DNA of 64,000 nt, taken from Pseudacidovorax sp. (lineage in GTDB: Bacteria; Pseudomonadota; Gammaproteobacteria; Burkholderiales; Burkholderiaceae_C). A program made the position numbers and the translations under genes. Every line of letters begins with the position of its first letter. The stretch's first letter is position 1. The stretch is taken from positions 372,001 to 436,000 of the forward strand of contig NZ_JAGOPN010000002.1 in NCBI RefSeq assembly GCF_017991995.1, written 5' to 3'. Of the stretch, positions 50,117-58,254 are shown piece after piece. The notes beneath the pieces are model-generated. The model was not told the origin of the DNA. It worked only from the letters and a program-made list of their open reading frames with translations, and searched no databases.

Positions 50117-51240
50117 GCGGCGCCATCCCCCAGCATGTGGACGCGCATGTGGTGCCCTGCCGCGGCCCCGGCGACCTGAGCGGCGTGCAGGCCCTGGTCG
50201 AGGCCGGGGCGCTCGATCCGCGCCACATCGTGGCTGTGATGGGCAAGACCGAGGGCAATGGCTGTGTCAACGACCACACCCGCGACTTCGCCGCCATGGC
50301 CTGGTGCCACTACCTCGCGCCGCACCGCGGCTGCACGCCGCAGGCGGTGCATGCGCAGGTGGCGCTGGTGATGTCCGGCGGCACCGAGGGCGTGCTGTCG
50401 CCGCACTTCACCGTCTTCACCCGCCGCGCGGCGCTGCCGCATGAAGTGGTCGAAGGCGAGAAGCGGCTGGTGGTCGGCATCGCCCACACGCGCGACTTCG
50501 CGCCCGAGGAGATGGGCCGCCAGGCGCAGATCGCCGCCACGGCCGAGGCCGTGCAGGCCGCCATGCGCGACGCCGGCATCGACAGTGCGGGCGACGTGCA
50601 CTTCGTGCAGGTCAAGTGCCCGCTGCTCACCGCTGCCAAGGTGGACGACGCGCTCGGCCGCGGCCATGACACCGTGACGCGTGACACCTACGAATCGATG
50701 GGCTATTCGCGCGCCGCCTCGGCGCTGGGGGTGGGCGTGGCGCTGGGCGAGATCGATGCGGCGCGCGCCACCGATGCGGCGGTGCTGCACGACACCACGC
50801 TGCACTCGGCCCGCGCCTCCGTGTCGGCCGGCATCGAGCTGGAGGGCAACGTGGTCATCGTGCTGGGCGAGGCCGCAGGCAGCGCCTCGCCGCTGCGCAT
50901 CGGCCATGCGCTCATGCGCGACGCGGTGGACACCGCGGGCCTGCGCGCATTGCTGCGCGAGCACTTCGGGCTGGATCCGGAGGTCGACGCGGCCCTCATC
51001 GCGCAGCGGCTGGTCAACCTCCTGGCCAAGGCCGAGGCCAGCCCCGACGGGCGGGTGCGCGAGGCGCGCCACACCATGCTGAACGACTCGGACATCCATT
51101 CGACCCGCCATGCGCGGGCCGCCGTCGGGGCCGTGCTGGCTTCGGTGGTCGGCCGCACGGCGCTGTACGTGTCGGGCGGTGCCGAGCATCAGGGCCCGCC
51201 CGGCGGCGGCCCGGTGGCCGCGCTGGTGCGCGTGGCCTGA
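50113..51240 (+). CDS. atzD: Cyanuric acid amidohydrolase, AtzD/barbiturase family
   Basis: A 375-residue ring-opening amidohydrolase with three repeated domains, each contributing a Ser-Lys pair: Lys45 (VMGKTEGNG) with Ser88 (LVMSGGTEG), Lys168 (VQVKCPLLT) with Ser236/238 (ASVSAGIELE) and Lys306 (AKAEASPDG) with Ser354 (YVSGGAEHQGP). AtzD opens cyanuric acid to 1-carboxybiuret. The pattern follows AtzD closely (HFVQVKCPLLT, DTYESMGYSR, DSDIHSTRHARA). Barbiturase is the alternative member of this small family, but the presence of atzE, atzG, atzF and biuH in the same region favours cyanuric acid. Coupled to the hydantoinase-like gene by an ATGA overlap. Confidence 0.9.
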   Translation: MSGAIPQHVDAHVVPCRGPGDLSGVQALVEAGALDPRHIVAVMGKTEGNGCVNDHTRDFAAMAWCHYLAPHRGCTPQAVHAQVALVMSGGTEGVLSPHFTVFTRRAALPHEVVEGEKRLVVGIAHTRDFAPEEMGRQAQIAATAEAVQAAMRDAGIDSAGDVHFVQVKCPLLTAAKVDDALGRGHDTVTRDTYESMGYSRAASALGVGVALGEIDAARATDAAVLHDTTLHSARASVSAGIELEGNVVIVLGEAAGSASPLRIGHALMRDAVDTAGLRALLREHFGLDPEVDAALIAQRLVNLLAKAEASPDGRVREARHTMLNDSDIHSTRHARAAVGAVLASVVGRTALYVSGGAEHQGPPGGGPVAALVRVA

Positions 51241-51266
51241 GCTTCCATTCCTTGCTGGAACATCCC

Positions 51267-52139
51267 ATGAGCCAGAGCTTCATCCAACTCTCCGACGTGA
51301 TGCTGCGCTACGGCGGCGGCACCATCGCCCTGGACCACACCACGCTGGGCATCGACCGGGGCGACTTCGTGGCCCTGGTCGGCCCCAGCGGCTGCGGCAA
51401 GTCGACCATCCTCAAGCTGCTGGCCGGACTGCTGCGGCCCACCTCGGGTGCGGTGATCGCCGGCGGCCGCGAGGTCGGGCCGGCGGGTGCACGCCCCATG
51501 GCGGCCGGCCGGCTGGCACTGCGCATCGGCCTCGCCTTCCAGAACCCGACCATGCTGCCGTGGCTGACGATCCGCGAAAACGTGATGATCCCGCTGAAGA
51601 TCGTCGAGCCCTTCCGCCAGGACTACGCCCGCAAGAAGCGCGGCGAGTACGCCGAGCGCGCCGACGCGCTGCTGGCGCAGGTGGGCCTGCGCGGCTTCGG
51701 CGACAAGCGGCCCTGGCAGCTGTCGGGCGGCATGCTGCAGCGCGCCTCGCTGTGCCGCGCGCTGGTGCACCAGCCCGAGCTGCTGCTGCTGGACGAGCCC
51801 TTCGGCGCCCTCGACCAGTTCACCCGCGAGGAGCTGTGGGACATCATGCAGACGCTGTGGATGACCCAGCGGCCCACGGTGCTGCTGGTGACCCACGACC
51901 TGCGCGAGTCGGCCTACCTGGCCAACCGCATCTGCGTGATGAGCGCGCGGCCCGGTCGCATCCTGGAGACGCGCGACGTGGACTTCGCCCGACCGCGCAC
52001 GCTGCAGTCCAGCTACGACCCGGCCTTCGGCGCGCTGGTGCAGCAGCTGCGCATGCGCATCGCCGAGGCGCGCTGCGAGAGCGACACGGCCGCTGCCGCA
52101 GCTACCATGCCCACTGCGCTGCAGGGGGTGGCGGCATGA
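51267..52139 (+). CDS. ABC transporter ATP-binding protein, SsuB/TauB-like
   Basis: A 290-residue ABC ATPase. Walker A is GPSGCGKST (about 38-46), Q-loop AFQNPTMLPWL, signature LSGGMLQRAS, Walker B LLLLDEP, H-loop LLVTHDLRESAYL. The start at 51267 was preferred to a methionine five codons upstream. It begins 26 bases after atzD and overlaps the permease gene by four bases. It drives the importer completed by 52136 and 53028. Confidence 0.94.
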   Translation: MSQSFIQLSDVMLRYGGGTIALDHTTLGIDRGDFVALVGPSGCGKSTILKLLAGLLRPTSGAVIAGGREVGPAGARPMAAGRLALRIGLAFQNPTMLPWLTIRENVMIPLKIVEPFRQDYARKKRGEYAERADALLAQVGLRGFGDKRPWQLSGGMLQRASLCRALVHQPELLLLDEPFGALDQFTREELWDIMQTLWMTQRPTVLLVTHDLRESAYLANRICVMSARPGRILETRDVDFARPRTLQSSYDPAFGALVQQLRMRIAEARCESDTAAAAATMPTALQGVAA

Positions 52140-52987
52140 ACGCGCGCGTGAACACCGCGGACGCGGTCGAACCCGCAGCCGAAGCCGCCAGCCCCGCCGT
52201 GCCGCGCCTGTCCCCGCTGGCGCGCCAGCGCCTGCTGTCCGGCCTGGCCCTGGTCGGCTTCTTCCTGGCCTGGGAGCTCATCTGCCTGGCCAGCGGCATC
52301 TCGGACCTGGTGCTGCCGCGGCCCAGCCAGATCGCCCGCGTGCTGATCGAGCGCATGCCGCTCCTGTGGCCGCACACGGTGCAGACGCTCTACACCACGC
52401 TGCTCGGCTTCGCGCTGGGCGTGGCGGCGGGCATCGTCATCGGCGTGGGCATCGGCTCGTCGAAGCTGGCCTATGACGTCACCTACCCCCTGCTGGTGGG
52501 CTTCTCCAGCATTCCGAAGGTGGCGGTGGTGCCGCTGTTCGTCGTGTGGTTCGGCGCCGGCACCGTGCCGGCGGTGCTCACCTCGATGGTCATCAGCATC
52601 TTCCCGGTGGTGGTCAACGTGGCCACGGGCCTCGCCAGCACCGAGCCCGAGCTGGAGGACGTGCTGCGCGTGCTGGGCGCGCGCAAGCGCGACATCCTGT
52701 GGAACGTGGGCCTGCCGCGCGCCATGCCCTACCTGTTCGCCTCGCTCAAGATCGCCATCACGCTGTCCTTCGTGGGCACCGTGCTGTCGGAGACGGTGGC
52801 TTCCAACCGCGGCATCGGCACCGTGATGATGATCGCCAGCGGCAACTTCGACGTGCCGATGGTGTTCGCCGGCCTCTTCCTGCTGGCGGCCATGGGCGTG
52901 CTGCTCTACGCGCTGTCGGCGCTGGTCGAGCGGCGCGTGACCGGCTGGTCGCAACGCAAGACCGACCTGGCGGCGACCGGCGCCTGA
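52136..52987 (+). CDS. ABC transporter permease, SsuC/TauC-like
   Basis: A 283-residue permease with about six hydrophobic segments. The EAA loop is DVLRVLGARKRDILWNVGLP (about residues 177-196). A 30-residue Ala/Pro-rich cytosolic N-terminus precedes the first helix. It shares the TauC pattern with the block A permease but is not a close copy. It is coupled to the ATPase gene, and the binding protein gene follows after 40 bases. Confidence 0.93.
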   Translation: MNARVNTADAVEPAAEAASPAVPRLSPLARQRLLSGLALVGFFLAWELICLASGISDLVLPRPSQIARVLIERMPLLWPHTVQTLYTTLLGFALGVAAGIVIGVGIGSSKLAYDVTYPLLVGFSSIPKVAVVPLFVVWFGAGTVPAVLTSMVISIFPVVVNVATGLASTEPELEDVLRVLGARKRDILWNVGLPRAMPYLFASLKIAITLSFVGTVLSETVASNRGIGTVMMIASGNFDVPMVFAGLFLLAAMGVLLYALSALVERRVTGWSQRKTDLAATGA

Positions 52988-53027
52988 GATGCGAGGCCCC
53001 GTCCTCTTCACCTTCCAAGGAGCTTTC

Positions 53028-54089
53028 ATGTCCCGCATCCTCTCTCGCCGCGCCGCTGGCCTGGCGCTGTCGGCCCTGTCCCTGCTGATGGCCGTGGGCG
53101 CCGCGCTGGCGCCCGCGCCGGCCGCCGCCCAGACCGAGACCCCGATCAAGTTCGTGCTCGACTGGAAGCTCCAGGGCGTGCATGCCTGGTACTACCTCGC
53201 GCAGGATCGCGGTTACTTCGCCCGCGAGAAGCTGGCCGTGACCATCGACCAGGGCGACGGCTCGGCGGCCACCGTCACGAAGATCATGGCCGGTGCCTAC
53301 CAGGCCGGCTTCGGCGATGTGAACGCCATCGTGCAGAACGCCACCGCCAAGCCCGGCCAGGCGCCGGTGATGGTCTACATGCTCTACAACCGCGCGCCCT
53401 TCGCGCTGATCGCCAAGGCCGACGGGCCGATCCGCACGCCGCAGGACCTGCAGGGCCGCACCGTCGGCACGCCGGCCGGGGGCGCGGCGGCCCGCATGTT
53501 CCCCGTCATCGCGGCGCGCACCGGCATCGATGCCGCCAAGGTCGCCTGGACCAATGTGGCGCCCAACCTGCAGGAGCAGCTGCTGCTCAAGGGCCATGTG
53601 GATGCCGCGGCCGTGTTCTCGGTCACCAGCTACATGAACCTGGTGGCACAGGGCATCGACCCCGACAAGGACATCCGCTGGTTCCACTACGGCGATTACG
53701 GCGTGGAGCTCTATGGCAACGGCGTGATGGTGTCGCAGCAGCTGCTGCGCGAGCGGCCCGAGGCCGTGGCCGGCCTGGTGCGGGCGATCAACCACGCGGT
53801 GCGCGACACCATCGCCGATCCCGACGCGGCCATCGCCGCGCTGGTCAAGCGCGAGCCGCTGCTGAACAAGGACCTGGAGAAGCGCCGTCTGCTTTACACG
53901 CTCAAGACCGTCATGCTCACGCCCGAGGTGGCCACGCAGGGCCTGGGCGACGTGAGCGATGCCCGCTTCGCCCGCGGCTTCCTGCAGCTCAAGGAGGCCT
54001 TCGACCTGCCGCGCGTGCCCACCGCCGCCGAGGTGTTCGATCGCCGCTTTCTGCCGCCCCTGGCCGAGCGCACGGTCGCCAAGCGATGA
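53028..54089 (+). CDS. ABC transporter substrate-binding protein, NMT1/ThiY-like
   Basis: A 353-residue binding protein. A strong ccaaggag ribosome-binding site precedes the ATG at 53028, which begins a signal peptide (LALSALSLLMAVGAALAPAP, cleaved near residue 35). The mature part, ETPIKFVLDWKLQGVHAWYY then LAQDRGYFAREKLAVTIDQG, parallels the protein at 46745, and both end in a VFDRRFLP motif. The two are paralogues serving what looks like a single permease/ATPase pair. It overlaps the deaminase gene by four bases. Confidence 0.91.
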   Translation: MSRILSRRAAGLALSALSLLMAVGAALAPAPAAAQTETPIKFVLDWKLQGVHAWYYLAQDRGYFAREKLAVTIDQGDGSAATVTKIMAGAYQAGFGDVNAIVQNATAKPGQAPVMVYMLYNRAPFALIAKADGPIRTPQDLQGRTVGTPAGGAAARMFPVIAARTGIDAAKVAWTNVAPNLQEQLLLKGHVDAAAVFSVTSYMNLVAQGIDPDKDIRWFHYGDYGVELYGNGVMVSQQLLRERPEAVAGLVRAINHAVRDTIADPDAAIAALVKREPLLNKDLEKRRLLYTLKTVMLTPEVATQGLGDVSDARFARGFLQLKEAFDLPRVPTAAEVFDRRFLPPLAERTVAKR

Positions 54090-55546
54090 GCGCCGCCGTC
54101 CCCACCGCCATCGACTGCGCCTGGCTGCTGCGCGAGCCCGGTGCCGCGCCCGCGCAGCGCGACCGACGCATCCACTTCGAAGGCGGGCGCGTGGCCGCCA
54201 TCGAAGCGCTGCCCGACCCGGTGCCCGGCCGCCGTCGTCTGGCGCTGCCGGCGCTGGCCAATGCGCACGACCACGCGCGCACCGTGCGCAGCGCCACGCT
54301 GGGTGCCTTCGGGCAGCCGCTCGAAAGCTGGCTGCCATTCCTGGGCGTGGTGCCGGGCATGGATCCGTACCTGTGCGCCGCGACCTCCTTCGCCCGCTCG
54401 CTGCGCAACGGCGTGGTGGACCTGATGGTGCACTACACCCGTGTGCAGGGCGGCCTGCCCTATGTCGACGAGGCGGCGGCCGTGGGCCGGGCCGCACGCG
54501 ACGTGGGCGTGCGCATCGGCTTCGCGGTGGCCCTGCGCGACCGCCACGGGCTGGGCTACGCGGATGACGCGACGGTGCTGGCCGCGCTGCGCCCGGCCAT
54601 CCGCGACGACATCGCCCGCCGGCTGTCGGCGCCCTCCGTGCCGCCTGCGCTGCAGCTCGCGCTGGTGGAGGAGGTGGCGCAGCGCTTCGCGGCCGAGGGC
54701 CTGGGCGCGCATGCGGACCTGCAGTACGGCCCCACCGGCGTGCAGTGGTGCAGCACGCCGCTGCTCGAAGCCATCGCCCAGGCCTCGGCCGACACCGGCC
54801 GCCGCGTGCACATGCACCTGCTGGAGACGCAGTACCAGCGCGCCTGGGCCGACGCCGCGCATCCGGGCGGCATCGTGCGCTTCCTGGACGACATCGGCCT
54901 GCTCGGCCCGCGGCTCACCCTGGCGCACTGCACCTGGGCGCGGCCGGAAGAGCTGGCCCTGATCGCCGAGCGCGGCGCGACCATCGCGGTCAACACCAGC
55001 TCCAACCTGGGCCTCCAATCAGGCATCGCCCCGCTGGCGCAGATGCTGGCGAGCGGCTGCCGCGTGGCCATGGGGCTGGACGGCATGGCCTTCGACGAGG
55101 ACGACGACGCCCTGCGCGAAGCACGCCTGGCCTATGCGCTGCACCGCGGCTGGGGCTACGACACCACCATGACGCCGGCCCAGCTCTGGCGCTTCGCCTC
55201 GCGCGGGCGCATCGCACCGGGCGAGCCGGCGGACCTGCTGCTGCTCGACTGGGACACGCTGGACGACGACGCGCTGTTCGACGACGTCGACCCGCTGGAC
55301 CTGCTGCTCGCCCGCGGCACCGGCCGGCATGTGCACACCGTCATCGCCGGGGGGCGCACGGTGGTCGAGGCCGGCCGCGTGCTCGGCGTGGACGAGGTCG
55401 CCCTGCAGGTCGAGCTGCGGGCGCGCATGCGTGCGGCCCTGGCGGCGGATACTGCCCATGCCGGCTGGCGCCGCACTGTCCAGGCCTTCGCCGAGGACAT
55501 GGCCCCCTTCTGCCGCGACGGCCGCTTCCTGGGCGGCTGCTGCTGA
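54086..55546 (+). CDS. AtzA/cytosine deaminase-type amidohydrolase
   Basis: A 486-residue mononuclear-metal amidohydrolase. All ligands of the AtzA/TrzN/guanine deaminase subgroup are present: His61 and His63 (NAHDHARTV), His244 with acid-base Glu247 (HMHLLETQY), His281 (LAHCTWAR) and Asp332 (GLDGMAFDE); the spacing H244-xx-E247 equals that of AtzA. Enzymes of this group deaminate or dechlorinate s-triazines, cytosine or guanine. It could supply the ring-opening enzyme by deaminating an aminated triazine or pyrimidine. Translation-coupled to the binding protein, and DUF3830 follows after 29 bases. Confidence 0.87.
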   Translation: MSAAVPTAIDCAWLLREPGAAPAQRDRRIHFEGGRVAAIEALPDPVPGRRRLALPALANAHDHARTVRSATLGAFGQPLESWLPFLGVVPGMDPYLCAATSFARSLRNGVVDLMVHYTRVQGGLPYVDEAAAVGRAARDVGVRIGFAVALRDRHGLGYADDATVLAALRPAIRDDIARRLSAPSVPPALQLALVEEVAQRFAAEGLGAHADLQYGPTGVQWCSTPLLEAIAQASADTGRRVHMHLLETQYQRAWADAAHPGGIVRFLDDIGLLGPRLTLAHCTWARPEELALIAERGATIAVNTSSNLGLQSGIAPLAQMLASGCRVAMGLDGMAFDEDDDALREARLAYALHRGWGYDTTMTPAQLWRFASRGRIAPGEPADLLLLDWDTLDDDALFDDVDPLDLLLARGTGRHVHTVIAGGRTVVEAGRVLGVDEVALQVELRARMRAALAADTAHAGWRRTVQAFAEDMAPFCRDGRFLGGCC

Positions 55547-55575
55547 CCCTTCTCCTTTTTCCAGAATCCCTCTTC

Positions 55576-56001
55576 ATGACCCGCATCCGCATCCAGGCCG
55601 CCGGCTTCGACTTCGTCGCCGAAACCCATCCCGACGCGCCGCAGACCGTGGCCGCCTTCCTGCAGCTGCTGCCCTACCGGCAGAAGCTCATCCACGTGCG
55701 CTGGAGCGGCGAAGGCTGCTGGGTGCCGCTGGGCGAGTTCCGCCTGACCAACGAGGGCGCGCCCGTGGGCTTCGAGAACCACACCAGCCATCCGTCACGC
55801 GGCGATGTGCTGTTCTACCCGGGCGGCTACAGCGAGACCGAGATCATCCTGGCCTACGGCGCCTGCAGCTTCGCCAGCCGCATGGGCACGCTGGCCGGCA
55901 ACCACTTCCTCACCATCGTCGAAGGCCGCGAGCACCTGCCCGAGCTGGGCCGGCGCGTGCTGTGGGAAGGCGCGCAGGACGTGGTGTTCAGCCTGGGCTG
56001 A
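55576..56001 (+). CDS. DUF3830 family protein
   Basis: A 141-residue protein of a cyclophilin-like fold family with no established function. Conserved-looking runs are LIHVRWSGEGCWVPLGEF (about 38-55) and the C-terminal YGACSFASRMGTLAGNHFLT. DUF3830 genes are often found beside amidohydrolases and ABC transporters. As the last gene of block B, 29 bases after the deaminase, it is probably co-expressed and may act on or bind the same nitrogen compound. No signal peptide is seen. Confidence 0.85.
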   Translation: MTRIRIQAAGFDFVAETHPDAPQTVAAFLQLLPYRQKLIHVRWSGEGCWVPLGEFRLTNEGAPVGFENHTSHPSRGDVLFYPGGYSETEIILAYGACSFASRMGTLAGNHFLTIVEGREHLPELGRRVLWEGAQDVVFSLG

Positions 56002-56044
56002 GCCGCCCCGCAAGCCAGTTGCCCCGCGGCCGGATCGGTGACCC

Positions 56045-56848
56045 TCAGAGCGTGAAGTCGTAGTCGATCGTGATCGGCGCGTGGTCGCTGAACTTGATCG
56101 TCTTGAAGATGTGCTCGCTGCGCGCGAGCTGCGCCATGGCCGGCGTGGCCAGGTGGTAGTCCAGCCGCCAGCCCACGTTCTTGGCATAGGCCTGGCCGCG
56201 GTTGCTCCACCATGTGTAGCAGGCGTCGGTGGTGTCGGGCTGCAGGTGGCGATACACGTCCACCAGGCCCGCGCCCTCGGCGCCGGCGTCGAGCAGGCGC
56301 GTCATCCAGGCGCGCTCCTCGGGCAGGAAGCCGCTGTTCTTGAGGTTGCCCTTCCAGTTCTTCAGGTCGGCCTCCCTGTGGGCGATGTTGATGTCGCCAC
56401 ACAGGATGAATTCGCGGGTGCGCTTCAGTTCCACGAGATAGGGCATGAAGCCTTCCAGGAAGCGGAACTTGGCGGCCTGCCGCTCCTCGCCCGAGCTGCC
56501 GCTCGGGAAGTAGCAGCTGATGATCGACAGCTTGCGCGCCGGCGTGTCGAAGCGCAGCTCCAGATAGCGGCCCTCGGCGTCGAACTCGGTGTTGCCCCAG
56601 CCGATCACGATGTCGGTGGGCTCGTGCTTCGTGTAGATGGCGGTGCCGGCGTAGCCCTTCTTCTCGGCGAAGTGGAAGTGGCCGTTCAGGCCGGCCATTT
56701 TTTCGAAGCGGCCCTGCACGTCGCTGGCCTGGACGCGGATCTCCTGCATACAAATACAATCCGGCGCCGCTTCGGCCACCCAGTCGGCGACCCCTTTTGT
56801 CGAGGCGGAACGCAGGCCGTTGAGGTTGAGGCTGGTGAGTTTGAACAC
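56045..56848 (-). CDS. xth: Exodeoxyribonuclease III
   Basis: A 267-residue exonuclease III/AP endonuclease of base excision repair. Conserved sites are [10 protein letters not shown] (about residues 6-15), the metal-binding glutamate in CMQEIRV near 36, the GDINIAH aspartate/asparagine, and the closing [10 protein letters not shown] with the catalytic histidine. It is convergent with the DUF3830 gene (43-base gap) and divergent from pyrE across 16 bases, so the pyrE promoter must lie inside its 5' coding end. Confidence 0.95.
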   Translation of the reverse strand: MFKLTSLNLNGLRSASTKGVADWVAEAAPDCICMQEIRVQASDVQGRFEKMAGLNGHFHFAEKKGYAGTAIYTKHEPTDIVIGWGNTEFDAEGRYLELRFDTPARKLSIISCYFPSGSSGEERQAAKFRFLEGFMPYLVELKRTREFILCGDINIAHREADLKNWKGNLKNSGFLPEERAWMTRLLDAGAEGAGLVDVYRHLQPDTTDACYTWWSNRGQAYAKNVGWRLDYHLATPAMAQLARSEHIFKTIKFSDHAPITIDYDFTL

Positions 56849-56864
56849 GTTTCGAGGAATCCGG

Positions 56865-57557
56865 ATGGCAGTGGACGAGAGGCAGCAGCAGCATCAGAAC
56901 GAGCGCCTGGCGCAGGACTTCGTGGCGTTCGCGATCGAGGCTGGCGTGCTGCGCTTCGGCGAGTTCAAGACCAAGGCCGGGCGCCTCAGCCCCTACTTCT
57001 TCAACGCGGGCCTGTTCAACGACGGCGCCCGCATCGCGCGGCTCGCGGAATTCTATGCAGCGCGCCTGATGGACTCCGGCCTGGAGTTCGACATGATCTT
57101 CGGCCCCGCCTACAAGGGTATTCCCCTGGGCGCGACCGTTGCGGCCGAGCTGGCGCGCCGCGGCCGCAACGTGCCCTTCGCCTACAACCGCAAGGAAGCC
57201 AAGGACCATGGCGAGGGCGGCTCGCTGGTCGGTGCGCCTTTGGTCGGCCGGGTGCTGATCGTGGACGACGTCATGTCCGCCGGCACTGCGGTGCGCGAAT
57301 CCATCGCCACCATCCGCGCCGCCGGTGCCACGCCGCATGCCGTGGCCATCGCGCTGGACCGCCAGGAACAGGCGACCGAGAACGGCCAGGATGTGCCCCA
57401 CAGCGCGGTGCAGTACGTGCGCGATCAGCTGGGCATGGCCGTGGTGGCCATCGCCACGCTCGACGACCTGCTGGCCTACCTGGACCAGCGCGCCGGCGCC
57501 GACCTGCGCGCCCACCGTGCCAGTGTTCAGGCCTACCGCGAGCGCTACGGTGCCTGA
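56865..57557 (+). CDS. pyrE: Orotate phosphoribosyltransferase
   Basis: A 230-residue enzyme that joins orotate to PRPP to form OMP in pyrimidine synthesis. The PRPP loop is [16 protein letters not shown] (about residues 127-142), and the orotate site includes [14 protein letters not shown]. The [10 protein letters not shown] flexible loop near 110 is complete. The start at 56865 ([15 protein letters not shown]) was preferred over an upstream methionine 15 codons earlier. The stop overlaps the next gene's GTG start. Confidence 0.95.
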   Translation: MAVDERQQQHQNERLAQDFVAFAIEAGVLRFGEFKTKAGRLSPYFFNAGLFNDGARIARLAEFYAARLMDSGLEFDMIFGPAYKGIPLGATVAAELARRGRNVPFAYNRKEAKDHGEGGSLVGAPLVGRVLIVDDVMSAGTAVRESIATIRAAGATPHAVAIALDRQEQATENGQDVPHSAVQYVRDQLGMAVVAIATLDDLLAYLDQRAGADLRAHRASVQAYRERYGA

Positions 57558-58254
57558 TCCGCGCAGCCCCGCCGTCGCGCGGGCGCTGCGCACGCTGGCG
57601 GGCCTTGCAACGCTTGCCGTCGGCGGGCTTCCTCCGGCCCAGGTCCAGGCCCAGGCCACCGCAGGCGGCGCGCCGGGCAGCATCTACAGCTGCACCGATG
57701 CGGGCGGACGGCGCCTGACCTCCGATCGATTCATCCCCGAATGCGCCGACCGGCTGCAGCTGGAGCTGTCGCCCAGTGGCAGCGTGCGGCGGCGCATCGA
57801 ACCCGCGCTGTCGCCGCAGCAGCAGGCGGAGCGCGACCAGCGCCGCAAGGACGAGGAACGGGCCGCGGCCCAGCGCAGGGACGAACGCCGGCGCGACCTG
57901 GCGCTGCTGGCGCGCTACCCCGATGCGGCGGCGCACGACCGCCGGCGCGCCGAGGCGCTGGCCCAGGCCGAAGCGGAAATCGGCGCCGCGCGCAAGCGGC
58001 TGGCCGAGCTGGCGCAGGCGCGCCGCAAGCTGGACGAGGAACTGGAGTTCTACAGCAAGGACCCGTCCCAGGTCCCTGCGGCGCTGAAGGCACGCCTTGC
58101 CGACAACGCAGCGGCCGTCACGCTGCAGGAGCGGCTGCTCCACGAGCAGCAGGGCGAGAAGCAGCGCATCGACGCCCGCTTCGACGAGGAGCGCCAGCGC
58201 CTGGACCGGCTCTGGGGCCTCAGCCCCCCAGCCGCGCCTTCAGCAACGCGTTGA
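57550..58254 (+). CDS. DUF4124 domain-containing protein
   Basis: A 234-residue secreted or periplasmic protein. A GTG at 57550 inside the pyrE end gives a signal-peptide-like start ([20 protein letters not shown], cleavage near QAQA), followed by a short DUF4124 segment ([20 protein letters not shown]). The rest is a long charged helical region with coiled-coil features ([20 protein letters not shown]). No ATG start fits. The last 35 bases overlap the gatB end on the other strand. Function unknown. Confidence 0.8.
   Translation: MPDPRSPAVARALRTLAGLATLAVGGLPPAQVQAQATAGGAPGSIYSCTDAGGRRLTSDRFIPECADRLQLELSPSGSVRRRIEPALSPQQQAERDQRRKDEERAAAQRRDERRRDLALLARYPDAAAHDRRRAEALAQAEAEIGAARKRLAELAQARRKLDEELEFYSKDPSQVPAALKARLADNAAAVTLQERLLHEQQGEKQRIDARFDEERQRLDRLWGLSPPAAPSATR

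Noticed and set aside
50113-51240. Annotation as barbiturase
   Set aside because: Same family, so not excluded, but the sequence pattern follows AtzD and the neighbouring atzE/G, atzF and biuH genes fit cyanuric acid better.
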